Shown here: in pieces, positions 37,381-48,068 of the stretch
Layout of the letters: every line of letters begins with the position of its first letter
Numbering within the stretch: position 1 is the first letter of the stretch
Assembly: GCF_017743735.1 (NCBI RefSeq)
Contig: NZ_JAGHRO010000001.1
Coordinates: forward strand, 62,001-126,000
DNA from: Shimia sp. R9_2
GTDB taxonomy: Bacteria > Pseudomonadota > Alphaproteobacteria > Rhodobacterales > Rhodobacteraceae
Reading direction: 5' to 3'
Length of the DNA: 64,000 nucleotides
Made by a program: the position numbers and the translations under genes
Notes under the pieces: model-generated
What the model saw: only the letters and a program-made list of their open reading frames with translations
Database searches by the model: none
What the model was told of the DNA's origin: nothing

Positions 37381-37455
37381 CCACCGGCACCAGTCGCAAT
37401 CGGGCCGCAACACAGATGCGACGCCAATGTTTCCCAAAATGACAGATCTTGAGCG

Positions 37456-39495
37456 CTAGTCGATCCAGACTGTGATGCGATCAGATTGTCCGCGCGCATC
37501 AATCACGGTGATTGTCGCGCTGCCGCGCCCCGTCGCGGGCAGGGTCACATCCCCATGACGCACTCCGCTCGCCACAGGCGCCCCGTTGGCCAATACAGTC
37601 ATCGGAAAGGCGGCGTTTTTGACCTTGATTGTCATGCCGTCCCGCGCGCCGGCTAGTCTGGCACCTTCCGGAGGAAAGGCCACTTCCAAGGCGTCTTCGC
37701 TGCGCTCAAAGACAGCGTTGCGGCCGCGAAATGTTTTGAGCGGTTCAGGCAGTGCGGCGTTGCTGACAATCAGTGTTTCCGGCGGTGGGGCTGGCAAGGG
37801 ATCAAGCGTGGGCTTCACCCGCTGAAACACATCAAACAGCACAGGAGCCGCGATCTCTGCGCCAAAAGCGCCCGGCACCGGCGTGCCATCGGGTCGCCCG
37901 ATCCAGACACCGGCCACATGACGCCCATCAAAACCGATGGCCCAAGTGTCCCGATGCCCATAGCTGGTGCCGGTCTTATAGGCCAGGCCACTGCGCGGTG
38001 CGCCTGCGGGTGGGGCAATCTCCGAGAGGATATCGCCCAAATGCCATGCCGCCGATCTGCTGATCACGCGCTGCTGTCGCGGAATGTCCTGCCCCGCCTG
38101 CCAGATCAGAGGTTGCGCGACACCGCCTTGGGGGATCATCGCATAAAGCGTCACCAGCTCTTCCAGCGAGACCCCAACACCGCCCAGCGTCACCGCGAGG
38201 CCCGCTGTGCCGCCGGGCAGCTCCGGAGCCATGCCCGCAGCCCGCATCGCAGCCATCAGATTGGCGGGTCCCAATTCATCCGTGAGCATAACCACCGGAA
38301 TATTCAGCGACTGCGCCAAGGCCTCCCGCACGCGCAGCTCGCCGCGAAACCGGCCGTCAAAATTTTGCGGCGCATAGCGACCAAAGCGGGTGGGCACATC
38401 GGCAATCAGGGTTTCCGGATGGGCCAAACCTCGGTCAAAGGACAGCCCGTAAACCAAAGGTTTCAGCGTTGATCCCGGCGAGCGTTTGGCGCGGGTCATG
38501 TCAATGAATCCCTGCCGTGCGCCCGCCTGTGTCAGACCTGCGGACCCAACAGAGGCCAGGATCTCACCGCTGTGATGATCTGCCACCACCATGGCGATCG
38601 ATACGCGCCCCTCAAGGCCGCGCAAAGCCTCCTGCGCCAATGTCTCAAGCGAGGTCTGCAAAACGCGATCCACCGTTACCTGATGCCGCGCGGCCTCCGG
38701 GGCAGTCGCCTTGGCGCGGTCCGCCAGATGCATCGCCACGGCGGGAAAGGCCCGCCGCACTTTTGGCACAGGGGTCATCAAAGCCGCGTCTACGCCTTCC
38801 TGATCCAGCACCCCAGCGGTCTTTGCGCGCCAAAGCACCCGTTCCCGCGCAGCCTCAGCAGCCTCAGGGTTGCGGTCAGGCCGCCGCGCATTGGGGCTTT
38901 GCGGCAGGGCAACCAAAAGCGCTGCCTGCGCAGGTGTCAGCCTGTGAGGCTCTTTGCCAAACCAAGACAGGGTGGCCGCGCGTATGCCTTCGAGATTGCC
39001 GCCAAACGGTGCATGGGTGAGATAGAGATCAAGGATCTCGCGCTTGCTCAGATGCTGCTCCAACGCAAGCGCCAGTCGGATCTGGCGCAGCTTTCCCGCC
39101 CAAGACCCAGTGCCGGAATCCTCAATCAGCCGCGCCACCTGCATGGTCAACGTCGAGCCTCCGGACACCACCCGCCCGTACCACGCAGATTGCGCCACGG
39201 CGCGGGCCAGCGCCCAAACATCTACCCCCTGATGAGACCAGAAGCGCTTGTCCTCATAGGCCAGCAAAACCTCCACATAGAGCGGGTCAACCGCGTCGCT
39301 CTGCGCGCCAAGCCGCCACAGCCCGCCGTCCACCGTATAGGCCCGCAAGAGCTGCCCATTGCGATCCACCACTTCGACCGAGGTATCGGCCAGAAGATTC
39401 GGCAGCTCTGTCTCTGCCACCCATTGATCTAAAGCGTCCCGCGCCCCTGCCAGAAGCAGGAGCGTGAACACCAGAAAAACAGGCAGTATCCGCAT
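37456..39495 (-). CDS. pbpC: Penicillin-binding protein 1C (PbpC)
   Basis: 679 residues: an N-terminal anchor (about 1-18), a GT51 glycosyltransferase domain (DKRFWSHQGVD, GGSTLTMQVARL), a transpeptidase domain with SxxK (SPGSTLKPL, about residue 345), SLN (ALAQSLN) and KTGTS, and a BiPBP_C tail (after about 580). It polymerises and may crosslink peptidoglycan. Its start follows the alpha-2-macroglobulin stop by one base (TAACATG), so the two are co-translated. Slightly shorter than E. coli PbpC (770). Confidence 0.92.
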   Translation of the reverse strand: MRILPVFLVFTLLLLAGARDALDQWVAETELPNLLADTSVEVVDRNGQLLRAYTVDGGLWRLGAQSDAVDPLYVEVLLAYEDKRFWSHQGVDVWALARAVAQSAWYGRVVSGGSTLTMQVARLIEDSGTGSWAGKLRQIRLALALEQHLSKREILDLYLTHAPFGGNLEGIRAATLSWFGKEPHRLTPAQAALLVALPQSPNARRPDRNPEAAEAARERVLWRAKTAGVLDQEGVDAALMTPVPKVRRAFPAVAMHLADRAKATAPEAARHQVTVDRVLQTSLETLAQEALRGLEGRVSIAMVVADHHSGEILASVGSAGLTQAGARQGFIDMTRAKRSPGSTLKPLVYGLSFDRGLAHPETLIADVPTRFGRYAPQNFDGRFRGELRVREALAQSLNIPVVMLTDELGPANLMAAMRAAGMAPELPGGTAGLAVTLGGVGVSLEELVTLYAMIPQGGVAQPLIWQAGQDIPRQQRVISRSAAWHLGDILSEIAPPAGAPRSGLAYKTGTSYGHRDTWAIGFDGRHVAGVWIGRPDGTPVPGAFGAEIAAPVLFDVFQRVKPTLDPLPAPPPETLIVSNAALPEPLKTFRGRNAVFERSEDALEVAFPPEGARLAGARDGMTIKVKNAAFPMTVLANGAPVASGVRHGDVTLPATGRGSATITVIDARGQSDRITVWID

Positions 39496-39496
39496 G

Positions 39497-42400
39497 TTAT
39501 TCGGTCACGAGCAGACGAGATGCGGCGGTGTTGGCACGGTATTGCGGGCGATACATGTCCTCCACAGAGGCCGCCGGGTGGTGGTAATCGCCGGGGCTTA
39601 CTGCGCGCACCATATAGGCCAGTTGGAACGACTGCGCCGAGCGCCAGTCGACAGCCGCCAAGAACCGATCCGCTCGGAATTCGGTGTTGGCGGCCTCGAC
39701 CGGTTGCAGCCAGTCCATGTTGCGCAGATCACCGCCTGCCAGCAGGTTGGGATTGTCGATTTCAAAGCCCGCAGGCAGCGGATCGTTTACCATCAGACGC
39801 GCTCCACCCTCACCGGATGGTATCACCGTCAAAACCGCGACCAGCCGTTCACCTGCCTGCACCTGCCGCACGTCAACCGCCTGCCCTTCCACAGAGAAAT
39901 ACTGCCGCTCGATGCGGTAGCCATAGCTGCGCTCCTCAGCCGGGTAGGTTGGCACGCCAAACGTTGTCAGCGTCACCAACTGCGCGGCCTCTCCTGTGTT
40001 GGTCAGCGCGATCTCCTGAGACAGGTCTTGGTCCGTGAACCGCTGCAACAACGGCCCGTTCAGCGGCTGCCCGTTGAGGGTCAATCCGCTCGGCCGTTCA
40101 TCCTCGATCAGCGCATGCGCCGCCATCAGCGACCAGGCCGCCTCTTGGGTGGAGGGCGTCTCACTGCCAAAGGCAACTTGCTGCGCGAGCCCGTTGGCAT
40201 CCAGAGCCTCGCTGCCCGCTGCCACGGCCAGCGCAACGGTGCCTGCGATATCGCGCAAATCGGTGCCATAATCTGCCCGCCAGAGCGCGGCCTCTTCGCG
40301 GCCGACCTGCGTTTCGATCTGGCGCGCAGCGGTGCGGAACATATCATCCGCCCGCGTCTGATCGCCATAAAGCGCAAGTGCCGCGCCAAGTTGCGCCGCT
40401 GCCAGAGGCGTCGCAAAAGCATCACCCTTCACATCCGCATAGTAGCGCAGATCTCCCATGGCTGCCGCCCCTTCGCGGGCCAGAACCATGAGTGCATAAG
40501 CCAGATCCTCGCCGCCTGTGTCAAAGTCCGGTGCATAGTTCACACGGTTGCGCAGATTATTCATCGCCTGTTTGAAGGCGAGATCAGGCACCGCGTGCCC
40601 CTGTGCCCGTGCACGAGATAGGAAATCGCTGACATAGGCATCCAGCCAGAAATCGCCGGACTCAGGACGCCAGAGACCAAAGCTGCCATTGCCGGCCTGC
40701 CGCGTCAGGACCAGCTCGATGGCCTCTGCGATGCGGTTGTCCAGATCGCGATCCGCGCCCATGCCCAGCGCGCTTGCCACATCTTCAAAGTAGAGAAGCG
40801 GCAGGGTCTGGGAGGTCACCTGCTCTGTGCAGCCGTAGGGATAGCGATCCAGCGTCTGCAACAGACCCGGTGCATCAAAGCGCGCCAAAGCACCAGTGGA
40901 CAGGACCGCCTCAGCAGAGCCTGCGCGCAGATCGGCAAACACATCTGCACCAAGGGTGAGGCTGTCGCCGGACGCCAAGTTGATCTGGCGGGTCTCACTC
41001 ACAGCCGGATCATTGGCCCGCACCGGCAAGGTGAGCGATTTGACCAACTGTTTGCCACCCGGCGTGGTGAGCGCAATGCGCAGGCTGTGATCTCCGATCT
41101 CGCCTGCGACAACCGGCACAGAGAACCGCGCAGTGCCTTTTGCTGCCAACTCAAACCCTGAGGGGATTTGCACAGCATCCAGCGTCACGCCCTCTGCCAC
41201 AACATCCAGCCCCATCCGACCCGCAGCACCCTCTGCGTGGACAAATTCCAACAGCAGGCGGCTCTGATCTCCGGGGGCAAGGAAGCGCGGCAGGCTTGCG
41301 GTGACCACCACCGGATCGCGCACCAGCACTTCCGCATCGGCCTGCCCCACACCGGTTTGCGACCAGGCCACCGCCATCAGGCGCACTGAGCCGTTAAATT
41401 CGGGGATATCAAACTGCACCTTTGCGGTGCCATCTGCGCCGATCTGAATGGGGCCTTGAAAGTAGGCCGCCAACTCTTCGGTGGGGGGAGGCGCGTCAAA
41501 CCCTGTGGCCGCAGTGGCATCCCCTCCGGAACGCAGGCGTCCCATATTGCCGCTCAAACCGTTGATTAGGCGGCCATAAACGTCGCGCATTTCCATGCCC
41601 AGACGGCGCTGGCCAAAGTAATGCGCCGAAGGGTCGGGGCTTTCAAAACTGGTGAGGTTGAGAATGCCCACATCCACCGCTGCCAGAGTGACAAAGGCGG
41701 TTTCACCGGCGCTCACGCCGTCGACCTTCAAAGTCACATCCAAGGGGCCACGCGGGTCGATCACTTCTGGTGCGGTGATGGAAACCGCGAGCTGCTTCTC
41801 CTCTGGATCAACCTGCGCATAGCTCAGCCCAAGGGCGCGGGCCGGGTTTTGTCCTGCGGGCGCATCTGCGGCGCGGATGACCGAAGCGGTCACGTAAGCT
41901 CCTGCGCCCCATTCATCGGTCACATCCAGATCGATCAGGTTCTCGCCTTCCTGAACAGCGACGGTTTTCATCGAGATCAGACGGTTGGACATCACCGAAA
42001 TCAGCGCGGTTCCCGGGTAGCGCGGCACCAGCCGCAATTGCGCGGTGTCCCCGCTGCGATACCGCTCTGCATCAAGTGACAATTCGAGGGTGTCCGGCGT
42101 TTCTGTGGCATCCGCAGGGGCATACCAACCGGCCTCAAATGTCATCGCGCTGGAGATATATTCCCCACCGTCTTGCGTGACCACCACCTCAAAGCGGCCC
42201 CAATCCACATCTGCGCCAATTTCCAAGGGGGCACCGTCCAGTGTGGCGGAACCGCTGGCAATGGTTTCGCGCGTGGTGGTGGGCTCCCACTCCCAACCGC
42301 CATTGAGCTGATACCACTGATAGCGCGTGCGCAGGCGGTTCACGGTCCATGTGACCGGCATTGCTGTGGCGCGCAGGCTTGGATCTACTGCGATGATTTC

Positions 42401-44932
42401 AAAGCTGGCGTTGCTGCCTTCTGGCACCACCTCTTCGTCAAAAAGCGGTTTGATCCCGATCAGCGGTGTGGCAGAGGCCACAGGGTGTGTAATGCGCCGC
42501 TCTACCGGACGGCCAGAGCCCTCCAGCACACGCAAGGCCACATCAGCGACAAGCGCGCGGCCCTGTGCCTCCTGTACAGGCAGGGACAGATAGATGTCTG
42601 CCTGACCGGCCGCATCTGTCTCATCCCCGGAAAAATAGGCGGTTTGACCGTAAAACGGCGCATCATAGCGCCCAAAACGGAAGCCTTTGAACCCCTCCAA
42701 CGTGTCACGGGCCTTCAGGGTTACTTGCCCTTCGATCTCAAGATTGGCCGCAGGTGCGCCAAAGAGATAGCGCGCCTCAAGTGACACTGCCGCGGGGTTG
42801 TTGGCGTCAAAAGGTGCCGCAGGCGGCGTGAGCTCAAAATCAATCCGCTCGGGCAGGAAGTCTTCGACCAGCACTTTTGCACTCGCCAGAGCCGGCGCCT
42901 CCAGATCGGACTTGAAATCCAGAGACCAGCGCCCGCGCGGCACAGTTGCCCCAAGTGGCATCGCAAAGACATGTCCGCCCGCCGCGCTGTTGGTGGAGAC
43001 CTGTCGGCTGTATTCCACCCCGTCGGGGCGGGTCAGGATCGCGGTGATCGGCAAGGCAGGCAAGGCCTGCGCCGTTGCGCCACGTGCCAAGGCGGTGACA
43101 TGGATGGTCTCGCCGGCGCGATAGGCACCCCGGTCTGTGGTGGCAAAAACATCGATCGGCGGTGCGGCAGGCCGCCCTTCCACGCCCCGGTCAGAGAGAT
43201 CAAAGGCCGGATCGGTCAGCGACAGGAAGGAGAAATCCTCCCCCTTTTGCACCATCACCAGCGCCGGGGACGCGCCGCCGGTGCCACGCGTCAGCCCCGC
43301 ATCAAAGACCGCATAGCCCTCCGCATCGCTGACCGTTTCTGCCAGCACGCGGTTTGCGCGCGACAACAGGCGCACATTCGCCGCGCCCAGAGCTGCGGCA
43401 TCTGACAACTGGCGCGTAAACACATGCAGCCCGTCGGTTCCGCTCAGACTGGAGATGCCAATGTCTGACAGCAGGAACCACTGTGTTGTGGAGGATTCAT
43501 CATATTTATCCGCCCCCGGCAGATCGGCGGTGAGCGCATAAACCCCCGCAGGCTGCCCCGCCACCAGCTCTGCCATCGGCAGGCGTGTTGTCATCGTCTG
43601 GTTGAGCGTGTTTTCAACCTCGCCACGGCCCGTCCAGACTGTTTCAGCCACATCGCGGTCGAAGTCTTCCATCTGCCAATAGCTCAGCGGTTGCCCAAAA
43701 TAGCCATCCTGAATGGCGCGCAGGATGTTGCGATCATTCACGCGCTGCAAGGTGAGCGCCACTTCGTCCAAATTTACGGTCTCAATCGGCAATCCGGCGT
43801 CCGAGCTGCGCGGCAGCACATAGGCGCGGCCTGAAAATGCAACCTTTGGGCTGCGGTCGCGCACATAGGCGCGCACATTGGTGTCGCGCACCAAGGTCTC
43901 CCCGCTTTTGGCAGGCAGGCCAGCGCGGAAGGTGACTTGGACGTCCTGACCATGTGTCAGCCCTTCGACACAAATGCGCTGTTCCTCGACATGCAAGGCA
44001 AGGCGGGCATCCGGCAGTTTCACAAACGGGGTGTAGTCCTGCCCGGTTTCAATGAGTGCCTCATTGAACTCGGCACATAGGCGTGGGGTCTCGATATCGC
44101 TCTCGACCTGATGATCTGAGACGCGGAAGCCGTATTTCCCGATGGCAACCTCTAGCTGTGTGATCACATCGTCACGCGGGCTGATGGCCTCTGCCAAGCG
44201 CAGACTGCGCAGCACCGCTTTGCCCCGATCCTGATCTTCAAGTTGCTCAGACATCAACAAAAGCGCGTTGATACGTTCAGGATCCGACTGCGCCCGCAGA
44301 TAGGCGTTCATCGCCCCTAAAAAGGCGCGCTCTTTGTATTGGCGGGTTTCCGACGCCCGGTCGCCCTGAAGATTGGCATTGAGCCGCGCATATTCCAGCC
44401 AGAGATCGCTGCGATCGGCTTTGCTCAAGGCGGCCCCCGTCCAGCGCATCGCGCTCAGCAGGTTGCCCTCTGCCCGACGCTCTCTGGCGGCGGTGAGCAT
44501 CTCTTCAACGCCCCAGCGACCACCGGCATGGGTGCGCCCGATGTTGGCCGCCAGTTCCTTGGCCGCCAAGAGGTCTCTTTCTCTGAGAAAGCTCAGATCC
44601 TTGGCGCGGTTTTGTGCGGTGCTCAGCAATTCTTCAGACGCGTTGAAGATCTCCGCAGAGAGCGCCCCGTCATAGGGTTGGCGCTCGTTGATTTCGGATT
44701 TTGGGAAGCAGGCGTTTGAGCGGCGGTTGAACGTGAACGCGACGCATTGCGGGTTGTTCAAGCAGGTCTCCACACAGGCCGCATATGTGGTGTCAAAAAG
44801 GTTCTGCAGGTCTGCGCCGTAGAAATCGACATCGCGACTCACCACCACCCGACGGTCGGGCACATAACTTTCCTGCGTTGCCGCCGCTGTACCGGTCAGG
44901 GCGAAAAGCCCAATCGCTAAAATCCGAAGCAT
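39497..44932 (-). CDS. Bacterial alpha-2-macroglobulin (YfhM-like) with PAN/apple domain
   Basis: 1811 residues from ATG 44932 (TTGGAG upstream). A signal peptide (MLRILAIGLFALTGTAAA) is followed by a Cys-rich PAN/apple-like module (about 20-95: YAACVETCLNNPQCVAFTF), a helical region, macroglobulin beta domains and a thioester domain with GCTEQ, thioester Cys1368. It traps foreign proteases that enter the periplasm by covalent capture. No lipobox Cys, unlike E. coli YfhM, so anchoring differs. pbpC follows by one base, the known A2M-pbpC pairing. Confidence 0.92.
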   Translation of the reverse strand: MLRILAIGLFALTGTAAATQESYVPDRRVVVSRDVDFYGADLQNLFDTTYAACVETCLNNPQCVAFTFNRRSNACFPKSEINERQPYDGALSAEIFNASEELLSTAQNRAKDLSFLRERDLLAAKELAANIGRTHAGGRWGVEEMLTAARERRAEGNLLSAMRWTGAALSKADRSDLWLEYARLNANLQGDRASETRQYKERAFLGAMNAYLRAQSDPERINALLLMSEQLEDQDRGKAVLRSLRLAEAISPRDDVITQLEVAIGKYGFRVSDHQVESDIETPRLCAEFNEALIETGQDYTPFVKLPDARLALHVEEQRICVEGLTHGQDVQVTFRAGLPAKSGETLVRDTNVRAYVRDRSPKVAFSGRAYVLPRSSDAGLPIETVNLDEVALTLQRVNDRNILRAIQDGYFGQPLSYWQMEDFDRDVAETVWTGRGEVENTLNQTMTTRLPMAELVAGQPAGVYALTADLPGADKYDESSTTQWFLLSDIGISSLSGTDGLHVFTRQLSDAAALGAANVRLLSRANRVLAETVSDAEGYAVFDAGLTRGTGGASPALVMVQKGEDFSFLSLTDPAFDLSDRGVEGRPAAPPIDVFATTDRGAYRAGETIHVTALARGATAQALPALPITAILTRPDGVEYSRQVSTNSAAGGHVFAMPLGATVPRGRWSLDFKSDLEAPALASAKVLVEDFLPERIDFELTPPAAPFDANNPAAVSLEARYLFGAPAANLEIEGQVTLKARDTLEGFKGFRFGRYDAPFYGQTAYFSGDETDAAGQADIYLSLPVQEAQGRALVADVALRVLEGSGRPVERRITHPVASATPLIGIKPLFDEEVVPEGSNASFEIIAVDPSLRATAMPVTWTVNRLRTRYQWYQLNGGWEWEPTTTRETIASGSATLDGAPLEIGADVDWGRFEVVVTQDGGEYISSAMTFEAGWYAPADATETPDTLELSLDAERYRSGDTAQLRLVPRYPGTALISVMSNRLISMKTVAVQEGENLIDLDVTDEWGAGAYVTASVIRAADAPAGQNPARALGLSYAQVDPEEKQLAVSITAPEVIDPRGPLDVTLKVDGVSAGETAFVTLAAVDVGILNLTSFESPDPSAHYFGQRRLGMEMRDVYGRLINGLSGNMGRLRSGGDATAATGFDAPPPTEELAAYFQGPIQIGADGTAKVQFDIPEFNGSVRLMAVAWSQTGVGQADAEVLVRDPVVVTASLPRFLAPGDQSRLLLEFVHAEGAAGRMGLDVVAEGVTLDAVQIPSGFELAAKGTARFSVPVVAGEIGDHSLRIALTTPGGKQLVKSLTLPVRANDPAVSETRQINLASGDSLTLGADVFADLRAGSAEAVLSTGALARFDAPGLLQTLDRYPYGCTEQVTSQTLPLLYFEDVASALGMGADRDLDNRIAEAIELVLTRQAGNGSFGLWRPESGDFWLDAYVSDFLSRARAQGHAVPDLAFKQAMNNLRNRVNYAPDFDTGGEDLAYALMVLAREGAAAMGDLRYYADVKGDAFATPLAAAQLGAALALYGDQTRADDMFRTAARQIETQVGREEAALWRADYGTDLRDIAGTVALAVAAGSEALDANGLAQQVAFGSETPSTQEAAWSLMAAHALIEDERPSGLTLNGQPLNGPLLQRFTDQDLSQEIALTNTGEAAQLVTLTTFGVPTYPAEERSYGYRIERQYFSVEGQAVDVRQVQAGERLVAVLTVIPSGEGGARLMVNDPLPAGFEIDNPNLLAGGDLRNMDWLQPVEAANTEFRADRFLAAVDWRSAQSFQLAYMVRAVSPGDYHHPAASVEDMYRPQYRANTAASRLLVTE

Positions 44933-45076
44933 TCTAATCTCCAACAATCAATGGCTTGATGGTGCCACGGCGCAATCACGCATTGCAACGGCGATAACGC
45001 CGCGGCGGAGTTAAGCAGATGTTCACGGACAGTCTGAAATATGGCTGTCAGGAAAATACGGCTTGAGGATCGGCGA

Positions 45077-47257
45077 ATGTCGCTGACGCAAAAACTTGCT
45101 GACGAACGGCGCGCCCGTTTGGCTGCAGAACGTTTGTTAGAGTTAAAAAAGCGCGAGCTTTATGCGGCCAATCGTAAGCTGGGCAAACATGCTGCGCAGC
45201 TGGCAAACGAGATTGTCGAAGCGCGCGAGACCGTCAAGACCGTTACCAAAGAGAACAAAAAATTCCGCACGGATCTGGAAAACGCCCAAGAGCGCGCTGA
45301 ACAGGCAGAGCACAGGCTCTGGCATTCGCTTTCCACCATCCGCGATGGCTTTGCCTTCTTTGACGAAAACGGCAAGATGATTGCCGCCAACCCAAGCTAT
45401 CTGGCGATCTTTGAAGGCGCGGAGCACATCAAGCCCGGGATTTCTTACAACGAAATCATGGAATTTGCGGCGCATGAGGGCCTCTTTGTGCTTGAGGACA
45501 CCTCGCCGGACGACTGGTGCAACATGATGCAGCAGCGCTGGCACCACGAAGAGCCTGAGCCGGTGATTGTGCAGCTGTGGAACGAGGAATTCCTCAAGCT
45601 GATTGATCACCGCAACATTGGCGAAGATCGTGCCAGTCTTGCGATGAACATCACGGACACGGTGCGCCAAGAAGCGGAACTGGAGCGAGCGCGTCAGGAA
45701 GCGGAAGCTGCCAGTCAGGCGAAATCTGCGTTTCTGGCCAATATGAGCCACGAGCTGCGCACGCCGATGAATGGTGTTGTGGGCATGGCCAGCCTGTTGA
45801 TGGACACCACGCTCACCGAAGAGCAGCGTCTGTTTGCCTCCACCATCAAGAACTCCGGCGAAGCGCTGCTGTCGATCATCAACGATGTTCTGGATTATTC
45901 CAAACTCGGGGCGGAAAACGTCGGTCTGCGCAATGAGACCTTCGATCTGGAGCGCTGCATCCACGAGGTCATGACCCTGCATCAGGTCTCCGCACGTGAG
46001 CGCGGGCTGGAGCTTCTGGTGGATTACGACCTCTTCCTGCCAACCCAGTTTGTGGGCGACGTTGCGCGGCTGCGCCAGATCCTCACAAACCTCATTGGCA
46101 ATGGTGTGAAGTTCACACACACCGGGCACATCCTTGTGCGTGTGGTTGGGGTGATCACCAACGATGGCTCAAACGCCGTGGTGCATGTGACCGTTGAAGA
46201 CACCGGAATCGGGATTGCCGAAGAGCAGCTCGATCACATCTTTGGCGAATTCAATCAGGTCGACACCAGCCAGAACCGTGAGTTCGAAGGCACCGGCCTT
46301 GGCCTTGCTTTGACCAAACAGCTGGTCAATCTCATGTCCGGCGAAATCTGGGTGGAATCCACCGTGGGCGCGGGCACTTCCTTTGGCTTCCGTCTGACCC
46401 TGCCGATCGACGAGAACTGCGATCACCTGCCGGTGCCGCTGCCGGACAATGTGCAGCATGTGCTGGTGGCATCTGACACCGAGGTGAACAGCGACCTGCT
46501 GAAGAAACAGCTGGAACAGATGGGGGCAACCGTCACGATCTGCACCGATCAATCGCAGGTCATGCTGTTGGCCCAACATGTGGATTTGATCCTGGCCGAT
46601 CACGCGGCTGGCGGTATTGATGCGCAGCAGCTGAACACCGAACTGAGCGCGCAGGGGATTGCGACACCAATTGTCGCGTTGAGCTCGGACCCGAAAGCCT
46701 TCGGGGATGCCGATGATCTAGGCTTGATCAAGAGTGTTCTGGCCAAACCCGGCTCGCGCGCGGAGCTCAACCTTGGCATTGCAAAAGCGGCAGAGGCCAG
46801 CCCCAAGAACACCAAAGGCAAAGCAACCGCGCGCCGGCGCATGCGTGTGCTCTCTGCCGAAGACAACAAAACCAACCGTCTGGTGCTTGAAAAGCTGCTC
46901 AAATCTCTCGATCTGGAGCTGATGTTTGCGCACGACGGTGTCGAGGCGGTGGAGCAGTATATCTCCTATTCGCCTGATCTGATCTTCATGGATATTTCCA
47001 TGCCGCGCATGGATGGCACCCAGGCCACGCAAAAAATCCGCGAGCTGGAAGCCAACAACAACAATCGCCGCACGCCGATTGTCGCCCTCACCGCCTTGGC
47101 CAATGAGGGCGATGAGGAGCATGTGTTGAGCCACGGGTTGGATCGATACCTGACCAAACCCCTACGCAAGGCGGAGATTTTCAAGGTGATTTCAGAGATG
47201 CACCCTGAAGAAACCCTTGATCCGTTTGAGTCAAATTCCGAGGCGATTGCGAGCTGA
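45077..47257 (+). CDS. Soluble hybrid histidine kinase, PAS and two receivers
   Basis: 726 residues without membrane helices: a long N-terminal coiled coil (about 5-85), a PAS-like domain (about 85-195), HisKA with H225 (MSHELRTPMNG), HATPase (DTGIGIAEE, FEGTGLGLAL), a divergent receiver (about 428-540; LILAD keeps the Asp but the MP turn is lost) and a second receiver with D639 (LIFMDISMPRMDG) and K in LTKPL. I start at 45077 with GAGG 8 nt upstream; ATG 45041 is possible. Convergent with yaaA. It is the cytoplasmic relative of the two membrane hybrid kinases in this window; signal unknown. Confidence 0.88.
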   Translation: MSLTQKLADERRARLAAERLLELKKRELYAANRKLGKHAAQLANEIVEARETVKTVTKENKKFRTDLENAQERAEQAEHRLWHSLSTIRDGFAFFDENGKMIAANPSYLAIFEGAEHIKPGISYNEIMEFAAHEGLFVLEDTSPDDWCNMMQQRWHHEEPEPVIVQLWNEEFLKLIDHRNIGEDRASLAMNITDTVRQEAELERARQEAEAASQAKSAFLANMSHELRTPMNGVVGMASLLMDTTLTEEQRLFASTIKNSGEALLSIINDVLDYSKLGAENVGLRNETFDLERCIHEVMTLHQVSARERGLELLVDYDLFLPTQFVGDVARLRQILTNLIGNGVKFTHTGHILVRVVGVITNDGSNAVVHVTVEDTGIGIAEEQLDHIFGEFNQVDTSQNREFEGTGLGLALTKQLVNLMSGEIWVESTVGAGTSFGFRLTLPIDENCDHLPVPLPDNVQHVLVASDTEVNSDLLKKQLEQMGATVTICTDQSQVMLLAQHVDLILADHAAGGIDAQQLNTELSAQGIATPIVALSSDPKAFGDADDLGLIKSVLAKPGSRAELNLGIAKAAEASPKNTKGKATARRRMRVLSAEDNKTNRLVLEKLLKSLDLELMFAHDGVEAVEQYISYSPDLIFMDISMPRMDGTQATQKIRELEANNNNRRTPIVALTALANEGDEEHVLSHGLDRYLTKPLRKAEIFKVISEMHPEETLDPFESNSEAIAS

Positions 47258-47262
47258 TCTGA

Positions 47263-48039
47263 TCAGCCCGCTTCGGGGTAGTCGCGCAGAAAGACCCAGC
47301 GGTCGCCTTCGGACATATCTTCCTGGAAGCGATACCCACCGTAGTCGAAACCTTTGAGGCCTTCTGGGTCCTGAATGCGGTTGTGGATCATGAAGCGCGC
47401 CATGGAGCCACGGGCCTTTTTGGCAAAGAAAGAGACGATTTTGGCTTTGCCGTCGCGCTCTTCCATGAAGACCGGAGTGATCACGCGCATCTTCAGCGCT
47501 TTCAGATCCACCGCCCCAAAGTACTCTTGGCTGGCGCAGTTGATGAGCGTGTCGGTGTTCATGGCCTCTGCCTGCGCGCGCAGCGCCTTTGCAGGAGCGG
47601 TTCGCCAGTAATCATAAAGAGATGATCCGCGGCGGGTCTTCAGACGGCTGCCCATTTCAAGACGATAGGGCTGGATCGCATCCAGCGGGCGCAGCACACC
47701 GTAAAGACCGGACAGAATGCGCAGATGGTCCTGCGCCCAGGCCATTTCATCCTGTTCCAGACTGCCAGCATCCAAACCCACATAAGTGTCACCGGCAAAG
47801 GCGTGCACAGCCGGGCGCGTCATCTCTGCGTCCGGTTCGGCCTCAAAGGCTTTGAAACGATCGCGGTTCAGACGTGCCAGATCATCGCTCAGATCCATCA
47901 GCTTGCGCAAATCACCCAAAGTCAGATTGCGCGCTGTCTTGGCGAGGCGCACCGCATCTTCCTGAAAATCAGGCGCGGTGGTGGGCCCTTCGACAGCATC
48001 CCAATTCAGGCGTTTGGCCGGTGAAATTACAACAAGCAT
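47263..48039 (-). CDS. yaaA: YaaA, peroxide-stress response protein
   Basis: 258 residues starting MLVVISPAKRLNWD, the DUF328/YaaA signature, with LSGLYGVLRPLDAIQPYRLEMG and GMARFMIHNRIQ-like C-terminal blocks (here SMARFMIHNRIQD). YaaA limits free iron and protects DNA from peroxide in E. coli, and binds DNA. GGAG precedes the start. Directly next to recQ on the same strand, 29 bp downstream, so the two may share a transcript. Confidence 0.94.
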   Translation of the reverse strand: MLVVISPAKRLNWDAVEGPTTAPDFQEDAVRLAKTARNLTLGDLRKLMDLSDDLARLNRDRFKAFEAEPDAEMTRPAVHAFAGDTYVGLDAGSLEQDEMAWAQDHLRILSGLYGVLRPLDAIQPYRLEMGSRLKTRRGSSLYDYWRTAPAKALRAQAEAMNTDTLINCASQEYFGAVDLKALKMRVITPVFMEERDGKAKIVSFFAKKARGSMARFMIHNRIQDPEGLKGFDYGGYRFQEDMSEGDRWVFLRDYPEAG

Positions 48040-48068
48040 GCGGCAGCTCCATCTGATTTAGAATCTAT

